A stretch of 13,157 nt of DNA from Streptosporangiaceae bacterium. GTDB taxonomy: Bacteria; Actinomycetota; Actinomycetes; Streptosporangiales; Streptosporangiaceae. Location: NCBI GenBank assembly GCA_030041195.1, contig JASHOI010000782.1, positions 1-13,157 on the forward strand, written 5' to 3'. Positions 7,387 to 13,157 of this stretch are shown here, in pieces. The number at the start of each line of letters is the position of its first letter. Within the stretch, counting starts at the first letter, position 1. Below the pieces are notes generated by a model. That model saw only the letters and a list, made by a program, of their open reading frames with translations, did no database searches and was not told the DNA's origin. The position numbers and the translations under genes were made by a program.

Positions 7387-9326
7387 TTCGGCTCCCGGTC
7401 GGAGATGGGCAAGGTAAACCACACGATCTTGCCCGTTCCTCCGCACAGCCGGATACCCCAGGCATCGGACAGCGCATCGACCAGCGTCAGGCCGCGGCCG
7501 CTCTCGTCCGCCGGACCGGGCCGGGTGAGCTGGGGCGGCCTGGCGTTGTCGTCGGTGACCTCGACCACCAGCTCCCGGGCCGTGTGATGCAGGCCCAGGC
7601 CGATGGCGTGCTGCGTGTTGCCCACCGCGTTGGTGAGGATCTCGGAGGCGAGCAGGCACGCGGTATCGGCCAGTTCCGCGTGCCCCCAGGCCCACAGCGC
7701 GTCGCTGACGAACCGGCGGCCCGCCGCGACCTGCGCCGGCTCGGGGCGCAGCGACATCTGGGCGCTGGCCAGCGGCGCGGGCGGCGTGCGCACGAGCAGC
7801 AGCGTCACATCGTCAGCGGGCTCGGCGGAGCTGGGCAGCAGCGCGGCCAGGACACGGTCCGCGGCCTGCTCCAGATTGGGCGTCACGACGAACGCGTCGT
7901 GCAGCTCCGATTCGAGCGCGTCGATCTGGGTGCCGATGTCGCCGTCCCTGGTCTCGACCAGGCCGTCGGTATAGAAGACCAGCGTCGAGCCTGGCGGCGC
8001 GGCCAGCTGCGTCTCCTGGTGCGGGACTTCGCCGACGCCGAGCGGGACGCTGACCGGTACCGGGAGCTGCCGGACGCTGGCGTCGGGCTCGACCAGAAGG
8101 ACCGGCAGGTGCCCGGCCGACGTCGCGGTCACCATCGCCGGATTGACGTCGATGACCAGGTAGCTGCATGTGATCATCTGGTCGGGCAGATCGCGGACCA
8201 CGGTGTCGATGGCGTGCATGAGCTGCTGCGGCGGCATGCCGGTCCTGGCCAGGGCGTTGGCGGCCGACCGGAGCCGGCCCATGAGCGTCGCCGCCTCCAG
8301 GCCCCGGCCCATCACGTCGCCGATGAGCACACCCACCCGCCCCGCTCCGAGCGGGATGACGTCGAACCAGTCGCCGCCGACCCCCGCTCCCTGGGTGGCG
8401 GGCAGATACCGGCTGGCCGTCTGGATGCCAGGAATCTCGGGCGGGGATCCCATCAGGCTGCGCTGCAGGGTCAGCGCCACCTGGCGCTGCTGCTCGTAGA
8501 GACGGGTCAGTTCCTGCTCGGCCCGTTTGTGCTCGGTGATATCCCGCACGATCGCGCAGGTGCCGCCGATCGCGCCGGAGTGCGTGCGCACCGGCCACAG
8601 CACGATGTCCACGTCCAGCAGCCTCCCGGCACGGGTCATCCGCAGGCCTTCGTAATGGTCGATGCGCTCGCCCTGCCCGATCCGCGCCAGGATCGCGGCG
8701 ACCGCCGCCCGCTGATCCGGTGGCGCCAGCGTGGACACGTTCCGCCCCATCGCCTCCTCTGCCGGGTAGCCGTACATCCGGGCCGCGGCCATGTTCCAGA
8801 AGGTGATCGCGCCGTCCGGGGTGGTGGTCAGGATGGCGTCCTGAGAGGACTCCACGATCAGCGCGAGCTGGCTGATGCGCTCCTCGGCTTCCTTCCGGTC
8901 GCTGACGTCACGCACCGCGGCGGACACGAGCAGGCCGTCCTCGGTTTCCAGCGGGCTGAGGCTGATCTCCATCGGAAACTCGGTTCCGTCGCTGCGCAGC
9001 CCGACGCGCTCCATCCCGGGTCCCATCGGGCGCACCTGCGGGCTGGCGATGTAGCCATCCCGGTGCGAGAGGTGCTCCCGGCGGAACCGCTCGGGGACGA
9101 GAAACTCGACGGTGCGGCCGAGCAGATCATGGCGGGAGTAGCCGAACATGAGCTCGGCCTGCGCGTTGACCAGCCTGATGATCCCGGTGTCGTCGACGAT
9201 CACCATCGCGTCCGGGGCGGACTCGAGCAGCGCGCGATACCGCTCGTCCGCCTCCGCCCGGAACTCGGTCGGCAGGCCGGTGGCGCCGGCGGCCGCCGGC
9301 TGCGTGCGGCCCGGCCCGAGCGTCAT
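7308..9326 (-). CDS. PAS-PAS-PP2C phosphatase with C-terminal RsbW-like ATPase domain
   Basis: This 672-residue cytoplasmic regulator has four modules. PAS 1 is at about 26-146 and PAS 2 at about 152-268. A helical linker runs over about 268-292. The RsbU/SpoIIE-type PP2C domain (about 300-513) carries GGDWFD (D319, D322), GDVMGRG (D337), YTDG (D454) and ADD (D505, D506), so the metal site looks intact. The HATPase domain (about 530-640) has E562/N566 in its N-box and ESGRGL at 608-613. By family, such proteins set the phosphorylation state of an anti-anti-sigma factor and thereby control an alternative sigma factor or another output; the PAS domains would sense a ligand, redox state or light. 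No STAS partner or sigma gene is visible. The ATG at 9326 lacks a clear ribosome binding site. The last 30 or so residues lie beyond the ATPase domain, mostly in the overlap with the methyltransferase gene. Confidence 0.87.
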   Translation of the reverse strand: MTLGPGRTQPAAAGATGLPTEFRAEADERYRALLESAPDAMVIVDDTGIIRLVNAQAELMFGYSRHDLLGRTVEFLVPERFRREHLSHRDGYIASPQVRPMGPGMERVGLRSDGTEFPMEISLSPLETEDGLLVSAAVRDVSDRKEAEERISQLALIVESSQDAILTTTPDGAITFWNMAAARMYGYPAEEAMGRNVSTLAPPDQRAAVAAILARIGQGERIDHYEGLRMTRAGRLLDVDIVLWPVRTHSGAIGGTCAIVRDITEHKRAEQELTRLYEQQRQVALTLQRSLMGSPPEIPGIQTASRYLPATQGAGVGGDWFDVIPLGAGRVGVLIGDVMGRGLEAATLMGRLRSAANALARTGMPPQQLMHAIDTVVRDLPDQMITCSYLVIDVNPAMVTATSAGHLPVLLVEPDASVRQLPVPVSVPLGVGEVPHQETQLAAPPGSTLVFYTDGLVETRDGDIGTQIDALESELHDAFVVTPNLEQAADRVLAALLPSSAEPADDVTLLLVRTPPAPLASAQMSLRPEPAQVAAGRRFVSDALWAWGHAELADTACLLASEILTNAVGNTQHAIGLGLHHTARELVVEVTDDNARPPQLTRPGPADESGRGLTLVDALSDAWGIRLCGGTGKIVWFTLPISDREPKCPTPPRDSPAWPTPTMRSGRARRAT
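7392..7396 (-). promoter_or_regulatory. Ribosome binding site of the methyltransferase inside the upstream gene
   Basis: GGGAG on the minus strand stands 5 nt before the ATG at 7386. It lies in the coding sequence just after the ATPase domain of the regulator and fixes the methyltransferase start. Ribosomes translating the regulator run through this site, so the two genes are probably translationally coupled. Confidence 0.6.
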
Positions 9327-9356
9327 GACCCGGCCGGCCGCGGCACCCGGTGACAG

Positions 9357-9378
9357 GGCCGTTCGCCCGAGAACGGCC
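9357..9378. other. Perfect 8-bp hairpin upstream of the regulator start
   Basis: GGCCGTTC (9357-9364) pairs with GAACGGCC (9371-9378) across a 6-nt loop, about 30 nt upstream of the ATG at 9326. If the regulator is transcribed from the AT-richer island near 9530-9556, this stem lies in its 5' leader and could affect translation or mRNA stability. Function is not known. Confidence 0.4.
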
Positions 9379-9382
9379 GGCC

Positions 9383-9427
9383 AGGCCAGCCAGGCCGACT
9401 AGGCCAGCCAGACCAGGCAGGCCAGCG
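9383..9427. repeat. Five imperfect 9-bp tandem units
   Basis: Units built on AGGCCAGCC follow one another: AGGCCAGCC, AGGCCGACT, AGGCCAGCC, AGACCAGGC, AGGCCAGCG. They lie in the non-coding stretch before the regulator gene and look like local slippage expansion. The same GGCCAGGCC theme recurs at 9587-9641. Confidence 0.55.
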
Positions 9428-9509
9428 CTCGGCCACCGAAGGAAAGTTTGCCGGCCGCCCCCGCGACCGCAGCGAAATAGGCACGCGTCCCCCCGCGGAC
9501 AGTTCGCCT

Positions 9510-9556
9510 GGTGTTTACACCTGTACAGGCATATAGGTAACTGATGGTTCAGTCAA
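9510..9556. promoter_or_regulatory. AT-richer promoter island with three overlapping dyads
   Basis: Within a 596-nt gap between divergent genes this is the only clearly AT-richer patch. It holds GGTGT-TT-ACACC (9510-9521), TACA-CC-TGTA (9516-9525) and the perfect palindrome CCTGTACAGG (9520-9529). TTTACACCTGTACA (9514-9527) is one base from a perfect TTTACA-N2-TGTAAA dyad of the kind often bound by TetR-family repressors. On the minus strand TTGACT (9556-9551) with TATATG (9535-9530, spacer 15) or TATGCC (spacer 17) could drive the regulator gene. On the plus strand TATAGG (9532-9537) could start transcripts toward tuf. Which gene it controls is inference. Confidence 0.45.
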
Positions 9557-9586
9557 GGCGCTTCGGCCGGGATCACGGCCGGTCGG

Positions 9587-9641
9587 CGGCCAGGCCCCGG
9601 CCGGCCGCGCAGGTGCCGGCCGCCGGCCAGGCCCCGGCCGG
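9587..9641. repeat. 18-bp direct repeat, two copies 37 bp apart
   Basis: CGGCCAGGCCCCGGCCGG occurs at 9587-9604 and 9624-9641. The unit contains CCGG and GGCC palindromes and could fold or bind a protein. It sits between the dyad island and the perfect palindrome at 9651, in the presumed leader of tuf. Confidence 0.6.
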
Positions 9642-9650
9642 AAAATCGCT

Positions 9651-9668
9651 GGCCCGCCGCGGCGGGCC
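9651..9668. other. 18-bp perfect GC palindrome in the tuf upstream region
   Basis: GGCCCGCCGCGGCGGGCC is its own reverse complement. As RNA it could form a stem with a tight loop, or two transcripts could pair through it. It lies 8 nt before the ATG of a possible 41-codon ORF and about 255 nt before tuf. It might act as an attenuator; there is no T-run after it. Confidence 0.5.
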
Positions 9669-9676
9669 GGCTCATC

Positions 9677-9802
9677 ATGGACGACATGTTCCGGCACGCC
9701 GTCTTCGCCCGGCCCGCGGTTGCGGGCCTGGTGGCGGCTGCCCCGGCGCGCGCGGCGGCGGATTGGCCCGCCGGATACCCGCTGACCGGCAAGCGAAGCT
9801 GA
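9677..9802 (+). CDS. Possible small protein or leader peptide upstream of tuf
   Basis: A 41-codon ORF begins MDDMFRHAVFARPAV and ends PLTGKRS. Of its 41 codons 36 end in G or C, as expected of coding sequence here. The overlapping plus-strand frame (9544-9903) loses that bias over the same bases. The middle (AVAGLVAAAPARAAA) is Ala-rich and hydrophobic, faintly like a signal peptide ending in ARA. There is no clear ribosome binding site, and I recognise no homologue. It is in the same frame as tuf, 120 nt upstream. It may be a leader peptide, a small secreted protein, or chance in GC-rich DNA. Confidence 0.25.
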   Translation: MDDMFRHAVFARPAVAGLVAAAPARAAADWPAGYPLTGKRS

Positions 9803-9824
9803 CCCTTCCTCGCTTCCGCCGCCT

Positions 9825-9914
9825 CCTCCGCATCGCGGGGACCGCGGGAGGCCCGGCGGGGGAGGGTCGCCGGCGGTTGCGGGCCTCGCACAGGTCGCCC
9901 TGACGCATCGGAGG
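9825..9914 (+). promoter_or_regulatory. tuf ribosome binding site and possible anti-Shine-Dalgarno element
   Basis: CGGAGG (9909-9914), in CGGAGGAAAGGAAC, is a strong Shine-Dalgarno 8 nt before the tuf ATG. CCTCCG at 9825-9830, within a CCTCCTCCG run, is its exact complement. Between them, GGGAGG near 9847 and GGGGGAGGG near 9863 could pair with the same pyrimidine run. Two exclusive structures, one hiding and one freeing the ribosome site, are therefore possible. The binding site is clear; the switch is inference. Confidence 0.4.
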
Positions 9915-9922
9915 AAAGGAAC

Positions 9923-11101
9923 ATGCCCAAGCAGGCGTACGCGCGCACCAAGCCGCATCTGAACATCGGCACGATGGGGCACGTCGACCACGGCAAGACC
10001 ACGCTGACCGCCGCGATCACCAAGGTCCTCGCCGAGCGCGGGACCGCGGCGTACGTCCCGTTCGAGCGGATCGACCGCGCGCCGGAGGAGGTCGAGCGCG
10101 GGATCACGATCAACATCACGCACATCGAGTACGAGACCGCTACCCGGCATTATGCGCACGTTGACATGCCCGGCCACGCGGGCTACGTGAAGAACATGAT
10201 CACCGGCGCGGCGCAGGTCGACGGCGCGATCCTGGTGGTGTCCGCGGTCGACGGCGTGATGCCGCAGACCCGGGAGCACGTCCTGCTCGCCCGGCAGGTG
10301 GGCGTGCGGCACATCGTGGTGGCGCTCAACAAGGCCGACGCCGCCGACCCGGAGCTCGCCGACCTGGTCGAGCTCGAGGTGCGCGAGCTGCTGGCCGGTT
10401 ACGGCTACCCGGGCCAGACGGTACCGGTGGTGCGGGTGTCGGCGCTGCGGGCGCTGGCGGGCGACCCGGAATGGGTGCCCGCGGTGGCCGCGCTGCTGGA
10501 CGCGGTCGACGGCAGCGTGCCGGTGCCCGCGCGCTACACCGAGGCGCCGTTCCTGCTGCCGGTCGAGAACGTGCTGACGGTCACCGGCCGCGGCACCGTG
10601 GTCACCGGCGCGGTCGAGCGGGGCAGCGTCCGGGTGGGTGACACCGTGGAGGTGGTCGGGCTCGGCACCGGGCTCACCGCCGTCGTCACCGGCGTGGAAA
10701 CGTTCGGCAAGCCGATGGACCGTGCCGAGGCCGGCGACAACGCGGCGCTGCTGCTGCGCGGCGTCCGCCGGCACCAGGTCCGGCGGGGCCAGGTGGTGGC
10801 GGTTCCGGGCAGCGTGGCACCGCACCAGCGGTTCACCGCCGCGGTCGAGCTGCTGGCCGAGCGGGACGGCGGGCGGCACACGCCGATCAGCACCGGGTAC
10901 CGGCCGCAGTTCTTCGTCCGCACCACCAGCGTGCCCGGCGAGGTGGACCTGGGCCGGCCCGGGACCGCGGCCCCGGGCGACCTGCTGGAGCTGACCGTCA
11001 CGCTCGGCAGGCCGGTGGCGCTGCACACCGGGCTCGGCTTCGCGATCCGCGAGGGCGGCCGGACGGTCGGCGCCGGAACGGTCACCGCGCTGCTCGACTG
11101 A
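9923..11101 (+). CDS. tuf: Divergent elongation factor Tu paralogue (EF-Tu3-like)
   Basis: This 392-residue GTPase would deliver aminoacyl-tRNA to the ribosome. It has G1 GHVDHGKT (19-26), the switch I RGITIN (59-64), G3 DMPGH (81-85) with catalytic H85, G4 NKAD (136-139), G5 SAL (173-175), and both beta-barrel domains (GRGTVVTG 222-229; YRPQF 326-330; [13 protein letters not shown] at 373-385). Compared with E. coli EF-Tu, C81 is Met82, D86 is Gly87, R230 is Ala230 and R373 is Gly372. It is slightly shorter than housekeeping actinobacterial EF-Tu (about 397), has no fusA or rpsL beside it, and resembles the second EF-Tu (EF-Tu3) of Streptomyces, reported to respond to stringent conditions. 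It is thus probably a conditional paralogue rather than the main EF-Tu. The long structured upstream region suggests regulated expression. The ATG follows a strong ribosome site. Confidence 0.9.
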   Translation: MPKQAYARTKPHLNIGTMGHVDHGKTTLTAAITKVLAERGTAAYVPFERIDRAPEEVERGITINITHIEYETATRHYAHVDMPGHAGYVKNMITGAAQVDGAILVVSAVDGVMPQTREHVLLARQVGVRHIVVALNKADAADPELADLVELEVRELLAGYGYPGQTVPVVRVSALRALAGDPEWVPAVAALLDAVDGSVPVPARYTEAPFLLPVENVLTVTGRGTVVTGAVERGSVRVGDTVEVVGLGTGLTAVVTGVETFGKPMDRAEAGDNAALLLRGVRRHQVRRGQVVAVPGSVAPHQRFTAAVELLAERDGGRHTPISTGYRPQFFVRTTSVPGEVDLGRPGTAAPGDLLELTVTLGRPVALHTGLGFAIREGGRTVGAGTVTALLD

Positions 11102-11112
11102 CGCCGCCCCGA

Positions 11113-11149
11113 GCGTGGTTCCCCGGCTTCGGTGCCCGGGGAACCACGC
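11113..11149. terminator. Strong bidirectional hairpin terminator
   Basis: GCGTGGTTCCCCGG (11113-11126) and CCGGGGAACCACGC (11136-11149) pair perfectly over 14 bp with a 9-nt loop containing TTCG. It fills the 59-nt gap between the convergent stops of tuf (11101) and the peptidase gene (11161), so it can serve both. No T-run follows. Confidence 0.85.
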
Positions 11150-11160
11150 CGGCCGTGCGG

Positions 11161-12444
11161 TCAGGCGTTGCCGCGCACCAGCGCGATCAGGCGGTCCAGC
11201 ACCTTGCCGCTGCTGACCCGCAGCCCGTCGTGCTCGTACTCGTTGGTGATCCACGGCCGCAGGCCCCCGATGGCGCGGGCGGCCGGCACCGAGAACTCCC
11301 GCGGCACGTACATGTCGTCGTAGTAGACCGCCGCGGCGGCCGGCACCTCATTGGCCCGCAGCCGCGCCGCGTCGTACAGCGGCGGCCACTCCCGCCGGGC
11401 CAGGACCTCCGCGGTCTCGGTCAGCGGCGCGAGCACCGGGTCGTTCTCGATCATCCACGGGTAGATCATCTCGCCGGTGAACAGCAGCGGGCCGTCGCCG
11501 TCCAGCGCGACATTGGCGTTGAACTCACCAAACTCGGCCCGCACCCGCTGCGCCGACCACTCGGTCGCACTCCCGTTCGCGTAGCAGGCCTCGTGCAGCA
11601 GCGCGTACAGCGGCCCGGCCGAGAACGTGACGCGCTCCTGCACCTGCTGCAGGAAGTCGTCGGACAGCTCCTCGCCGACCGAGAACGGGTCCTCGAGGAG
11701 GTAGTGCAGCTCGTGGCTGCCGGTGCTCGAGCCCAGCATCCGGCCGAGTGACTGGAAGGCCTCCACGGTCAGCGGCGCGCCGCTGGGCAGCCGTACGTCT
11801 CCGGGCCGCAGCCGCCTGGCGATCTTGATCGCCCGTTCCACGTCGCCCGGATAGCGCTCGTAGTGCTCGGCGTTCTTCTGCGCGACCAGAGGGTAGGTGG
11901 CGCGGTACACGTCGTCGGCGGTCGTGTCCAGCCCGGGCAGGCCGCCGGTGATCAGCGCCTCGCGGATGCCCTCCGGCGCCTGCGACAGGTAGCTGGTCGT
12001 GCAAAAGCCGCCGAAGCTCTGGCCGAGGACCGTCCACGGCTGCCCGCCGGTGACCTGCTTGCGAATCAGCTCGGCGTCGGCAACGATCGCGTCCGCCCGG
12101 AAGAAGGCCAGATAGTCCGCCTGGGCGCGGGCGCTGCCGAGGCGGGCCAGGGTCCGCCGGTTGGCAGGGGAGGACCTGCCGGTTCCGCGCTGGTCGAGCA
12201 GCAGCACCCGGTAGTCGTTCAGCGCCCGGTCCAGCCAGCTGTCCCGCCCGACCGGCCGCGGCGACCCGAACCCGGGCCCGCCCTGCAGGAAAACCAGCCA
12301 CGGCGGGTCGCCGGCCGCCTTGTCGGCCGCCACGACCTCCCGCGCGAACAGCTCGATCTGCTCGCCGTCCGGCCTGGCGTGATCCAGCGGGACGGTGAAG
12401 TTCCGGTCGGTGAGCACGGTTCCGGGCTGGCGGTAAGAAATCAT
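11161..12444 (-). CDS. pip: Proline iminopeptidase-type alpha/beta hydrolase (peptidase S33)
   Basis: This 427-residue protein has the S33 features: QGGPGFGS (54-61) for the oxyanion hole, DQRGTGRS (84-91), the nucleophile elbow GQSFGG with S143, the acid in YYDDMYVP (D376 or D377) and the base H405 in EYEHDG. Length and layout fit the longer, Aeromonas-type proline iminopeptidases of about 425 residues, which release N-terminal proline from peptides; a helical cap lies between about 170 and 320. No signal peptide is seen, so it is probably cytoplasmic. The ATG at 12444 gives the expected N-terminus and follows a -10 box by 7 nt. The amine oxidase gene lies 51 nt upstream on the same strand with a hairpin between. 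Family assignment is firm; proline specificity is inferred. Confidence 0.85.
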   Translation of the reverse strand: MISYRQPGTVLTDRNFTVPLDHARPDGEQIELFAREVVAADKAAGDPPWLVFLQGGPGFGSPRPVGRDSWLDRALNDYRVLLLDQRGTGRSSPANRRTLARLGSARAQADYLAFFRADAIVADAELIRKQVTGGQPWTVLGQSFGGFCTTSYLSQAPEGIREALITGGLPGLDTTADDVYRATYPLVAQKNAEHYERYPGDVERAIKIARRLRPGDVRLPSGAPLTVEAFQSLGRMLGSSTGSHELHYLLEDPFSVGEELSDDFLQQVQERVTFSAGPLYALLHEACYANGSATEWSAQRVRAEFGEFNANVALDGDGPLLFTGEMIYPWMIENDPVLAPLTETAEVLARREWPPLYDAARLRANEVPAAAAVYYDDMYVPREFSVPAARAIGGLRPWITNEYEHDGLRVSSGKVLDRLIALVRGNA

Positions 12445-12451
12445 GGACGGA

Positions 12452-12457
12452 ACCGTA
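12452..12457 (-). promoter_or_regulatory. -10 box of the peptidase gene, leaderless layout
   Basis: TACGGT on the minus strand is followed by 7 nt (TCCGTCC) and the ATG at 12444. No Shine-Dalgarno is present, so the mRNA is probably leaderless. The -35 would fall in the GC-rich hairpin upstream and is not recognisable. Confidence 0.5.
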
Positions 12458-12462
12458 CTGGG

Positions 12463-12491
12463 CGGGCCGCGGCCCCGGGCAGGGCGGCCCG
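12463..12491. terminator. Possible hairpin after the amine oxidase gene
   Basis: CGGGCCGC (12463-12470) and GCGGCCCG (12484-12491) form an 8-bp all-GC stem with a 13-nt loop, just past the amine oxidase stop (12496-12498). It would separate that transcript from the peptidase gene, which has its own -10. It has no T-run and such GC dyads arise easily here, so confidence is modest. Confidence 0.35.
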
Positions 12492-12495
12492 GCGC

Positions 12496-13157
12496 TCACG
12501 CGGCGGCCAGGGCGGCGATGACCTCGCGGGCCGCGCGCTGGCCGGACTCGGCGGCCCCGTCCATGTACCCGGCCCATCGCATCGCCGTCTCGGTTCCGGC
12601 CCAGTGCAGCGGCCCCACCGGCGGCCGCAGCGACCGGCCGTAACGGGTCAGCGTCCCCGGCGTGGCGAACGCGCCGTAGCAGCCGCGTGAGTACTCCTCG
12701 GCTGCCCAGTCGAGCTCCAGGTACCCGGCCGTGTTTCTTGCCTTGGGCCCGAAGTAACCGGCCAGGTCGGCGACCACGAGGTCGCGGCGCTCCTTCTCGC
12801 CGAGCCGGGCCGCGGCCTGCGCGTGGCCGGCCTCGAGGAACCCGACGAGCACACCGGGCCGGCCAGCGGGCGGGCTGTTGTCGAAGACCGTGCCGAGCGG
12901 CCGCACGTCGCTGTTGGCCTGCCCGGCCAGCCCGTCGGCCCGCCAGAACGGCTCGTCGTAGACGACGTTGACCTTGATCGTCCAGCCCATCGGCATCCGC
13001 TGGGTGAGCTGGTCGCGCTCGGCCGGCAGGCCGGGAACGAACCGCACCCGGGCGGCGAGCGGCGGCGGCACGGCCAGCACCGCGCGGCGAGCCCGGACCT
13101 GCGTGCCGCCCGCGCGGACCAGCACGCCGGCCTCGCCCCAGGCGATCTCGCTGACCG
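12496..13157 (-). CDS. Flavin monoamine oxidase family protein, 5' end missing
   Basis: About 220 C-terminal residues are visible; the frame runs open through the right edge, so the GTG at 13125 is internal. RRAVLAVPPPLAARVRF matches the segment of FAD amine oxidases after the second FAD-binding strand. The substrate-domain part contains DWAAEEYSRGCYG. The C-terminal FAD signature is LHWAGTETAMRWAGYMDGA followed by ESGQRAAREV. These enzymes oxidatively deaminate amines, giving an aldehyde, ammonia and hydrogen peroxide; substrates range from monoamines to putrescine and cannot be told from this part. The N-terminal Rossmann GxGxxG region lies outside the window. The peptidase gene follows on the same strand after 51 nt. 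Confidence 0.88.
   Translation of the reverse strand, partial: VSEIAWGEAGVLVRAGGTQVRARRAVLAVPPPLAARVRFVPGLPAERDQLTQRMPMGWTIKVNVVYDEPFWRADGLAGQANSDVRPLGTVFDNSPPAGRPGVLVGFLEAGHAQAAARLGEKERRDLVVADLAGYFGPKARNTAGYLELDWAAEEYSRGCYGAFATPGTLTRYGRSLRPPVGPLHWAGTETAMRWAGYMDGAAESGQRAAREVIAALAAA

Noticed and set aside
7387..7695. A 103-residue N-terminal extension of the methyltransferase
   Set aside because: The extension is low-complexity sequence opposite the regulator's ATPase domain frame. The family N-terminus and a ribosome site place the start at 7386.
7584..9353. 589-residue plus-strand frame across the PAS-PP2C gene
   Set aside because: Antisense shadow with Arg/His/Gly/Asp bias; the minus-strand gene has intact PP2C and PAS motifs.
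9520..9529. SOS (LexA) box at CCTGTACAGG
   Set aside because: Too short for the E. coli-type box and unlike the actinobacterial TCGAAC-N-GTTCGA type; treated as an unassigned dyad.
9350..9544. 64-codon frame with RPARP repeats
   Set aside because: It is the translation of the 9-bp repeats; no domain, no ribosome site, and no credible fold.
9544..9903. 119-codon frame beginning 6 nt after TATAGG
   Set aside because: The start position is tempting as a leaderless gene, but the product is Arg/Pro/Gly-rich and its G/C third-position bias collapses after about 9665.
9515..11254. Long minus-strand frame opposite tuf
   Set aside because: Shadow of an unmistakable EF-Tu gene.

Overview
The window is very GC-rich with strong G/C preference at third codon positions. 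It has several GTG starts, several genes with a TANNNT -10 box only 6-7 nt before the start codon (the leaderless layout), and actinobacterial families: a CsoR copper sensor, a PAS-PP2C-HATPase regulator, and a second EF-Tu resembling EF-Tu3 of Streptomyces. The source is very probably a high-GC actinomycete; I cannot name the genus. No tRNA, rRNA, CRISPR array, insertion sequence or integrase was seen.

Layout. Bases 1-2658 (+) hold the 3' part of a large, probably exported protein joining a jelly-roll-like domain, a phosphoesterase domain and an eight-blade YVTN beta-propeller. The next gene is sthA (2705-4117, +), a soluble transhydrogenase. It converges on a small FmdB-type zinc-ribbon gene (4120-4338, -), which is divergent from csoR (4398-4679, +). 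A hairpin separates csoR from a minus-strand block transcribed from 9326 down to 4724: a PAS-PAS-PP2C-HATPase regulator, a SAM-dependent methyltransferase that overlaps it by 79 nt, and a DHA2-type MFS transporter with its own promoter and an inverted repeat.

Bases 9327-9922 have no convincing large gene. They contain a hairpin, short tandem repeats, an AT-richer island with three overlapping dyads, an 18-bp direct repeat, an 18-bp perfect palindrome, one possible 41-codon ORF and a possible Shine-Dalgarno-sequestering element. All of this precedes a divergent tuf gene (9923-11101, +). A strong 14-bp stem lies between tuf and a convergent S33 proline iminopeptidase-type gene (11161-12444, -). 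That gene follows a flavin amine oxidase gene cut by the right edge (12496-13157, -).

How the parts relate. The transhydrogenase, the amine oxidase and the peptidase are metabolic genes with no obvious shared pathway. The regulator, methyltransferase and transporter form one co-directional unit that could couple a signal to modification and export of a small molecule; this is inference. I see no clear wholly new system. The most unusual parts are the long structured leader before the paralogous EF-Tu, the substitutions in that EF-Tu, the dyad cluster, and the methyltransferase/transporter junction.
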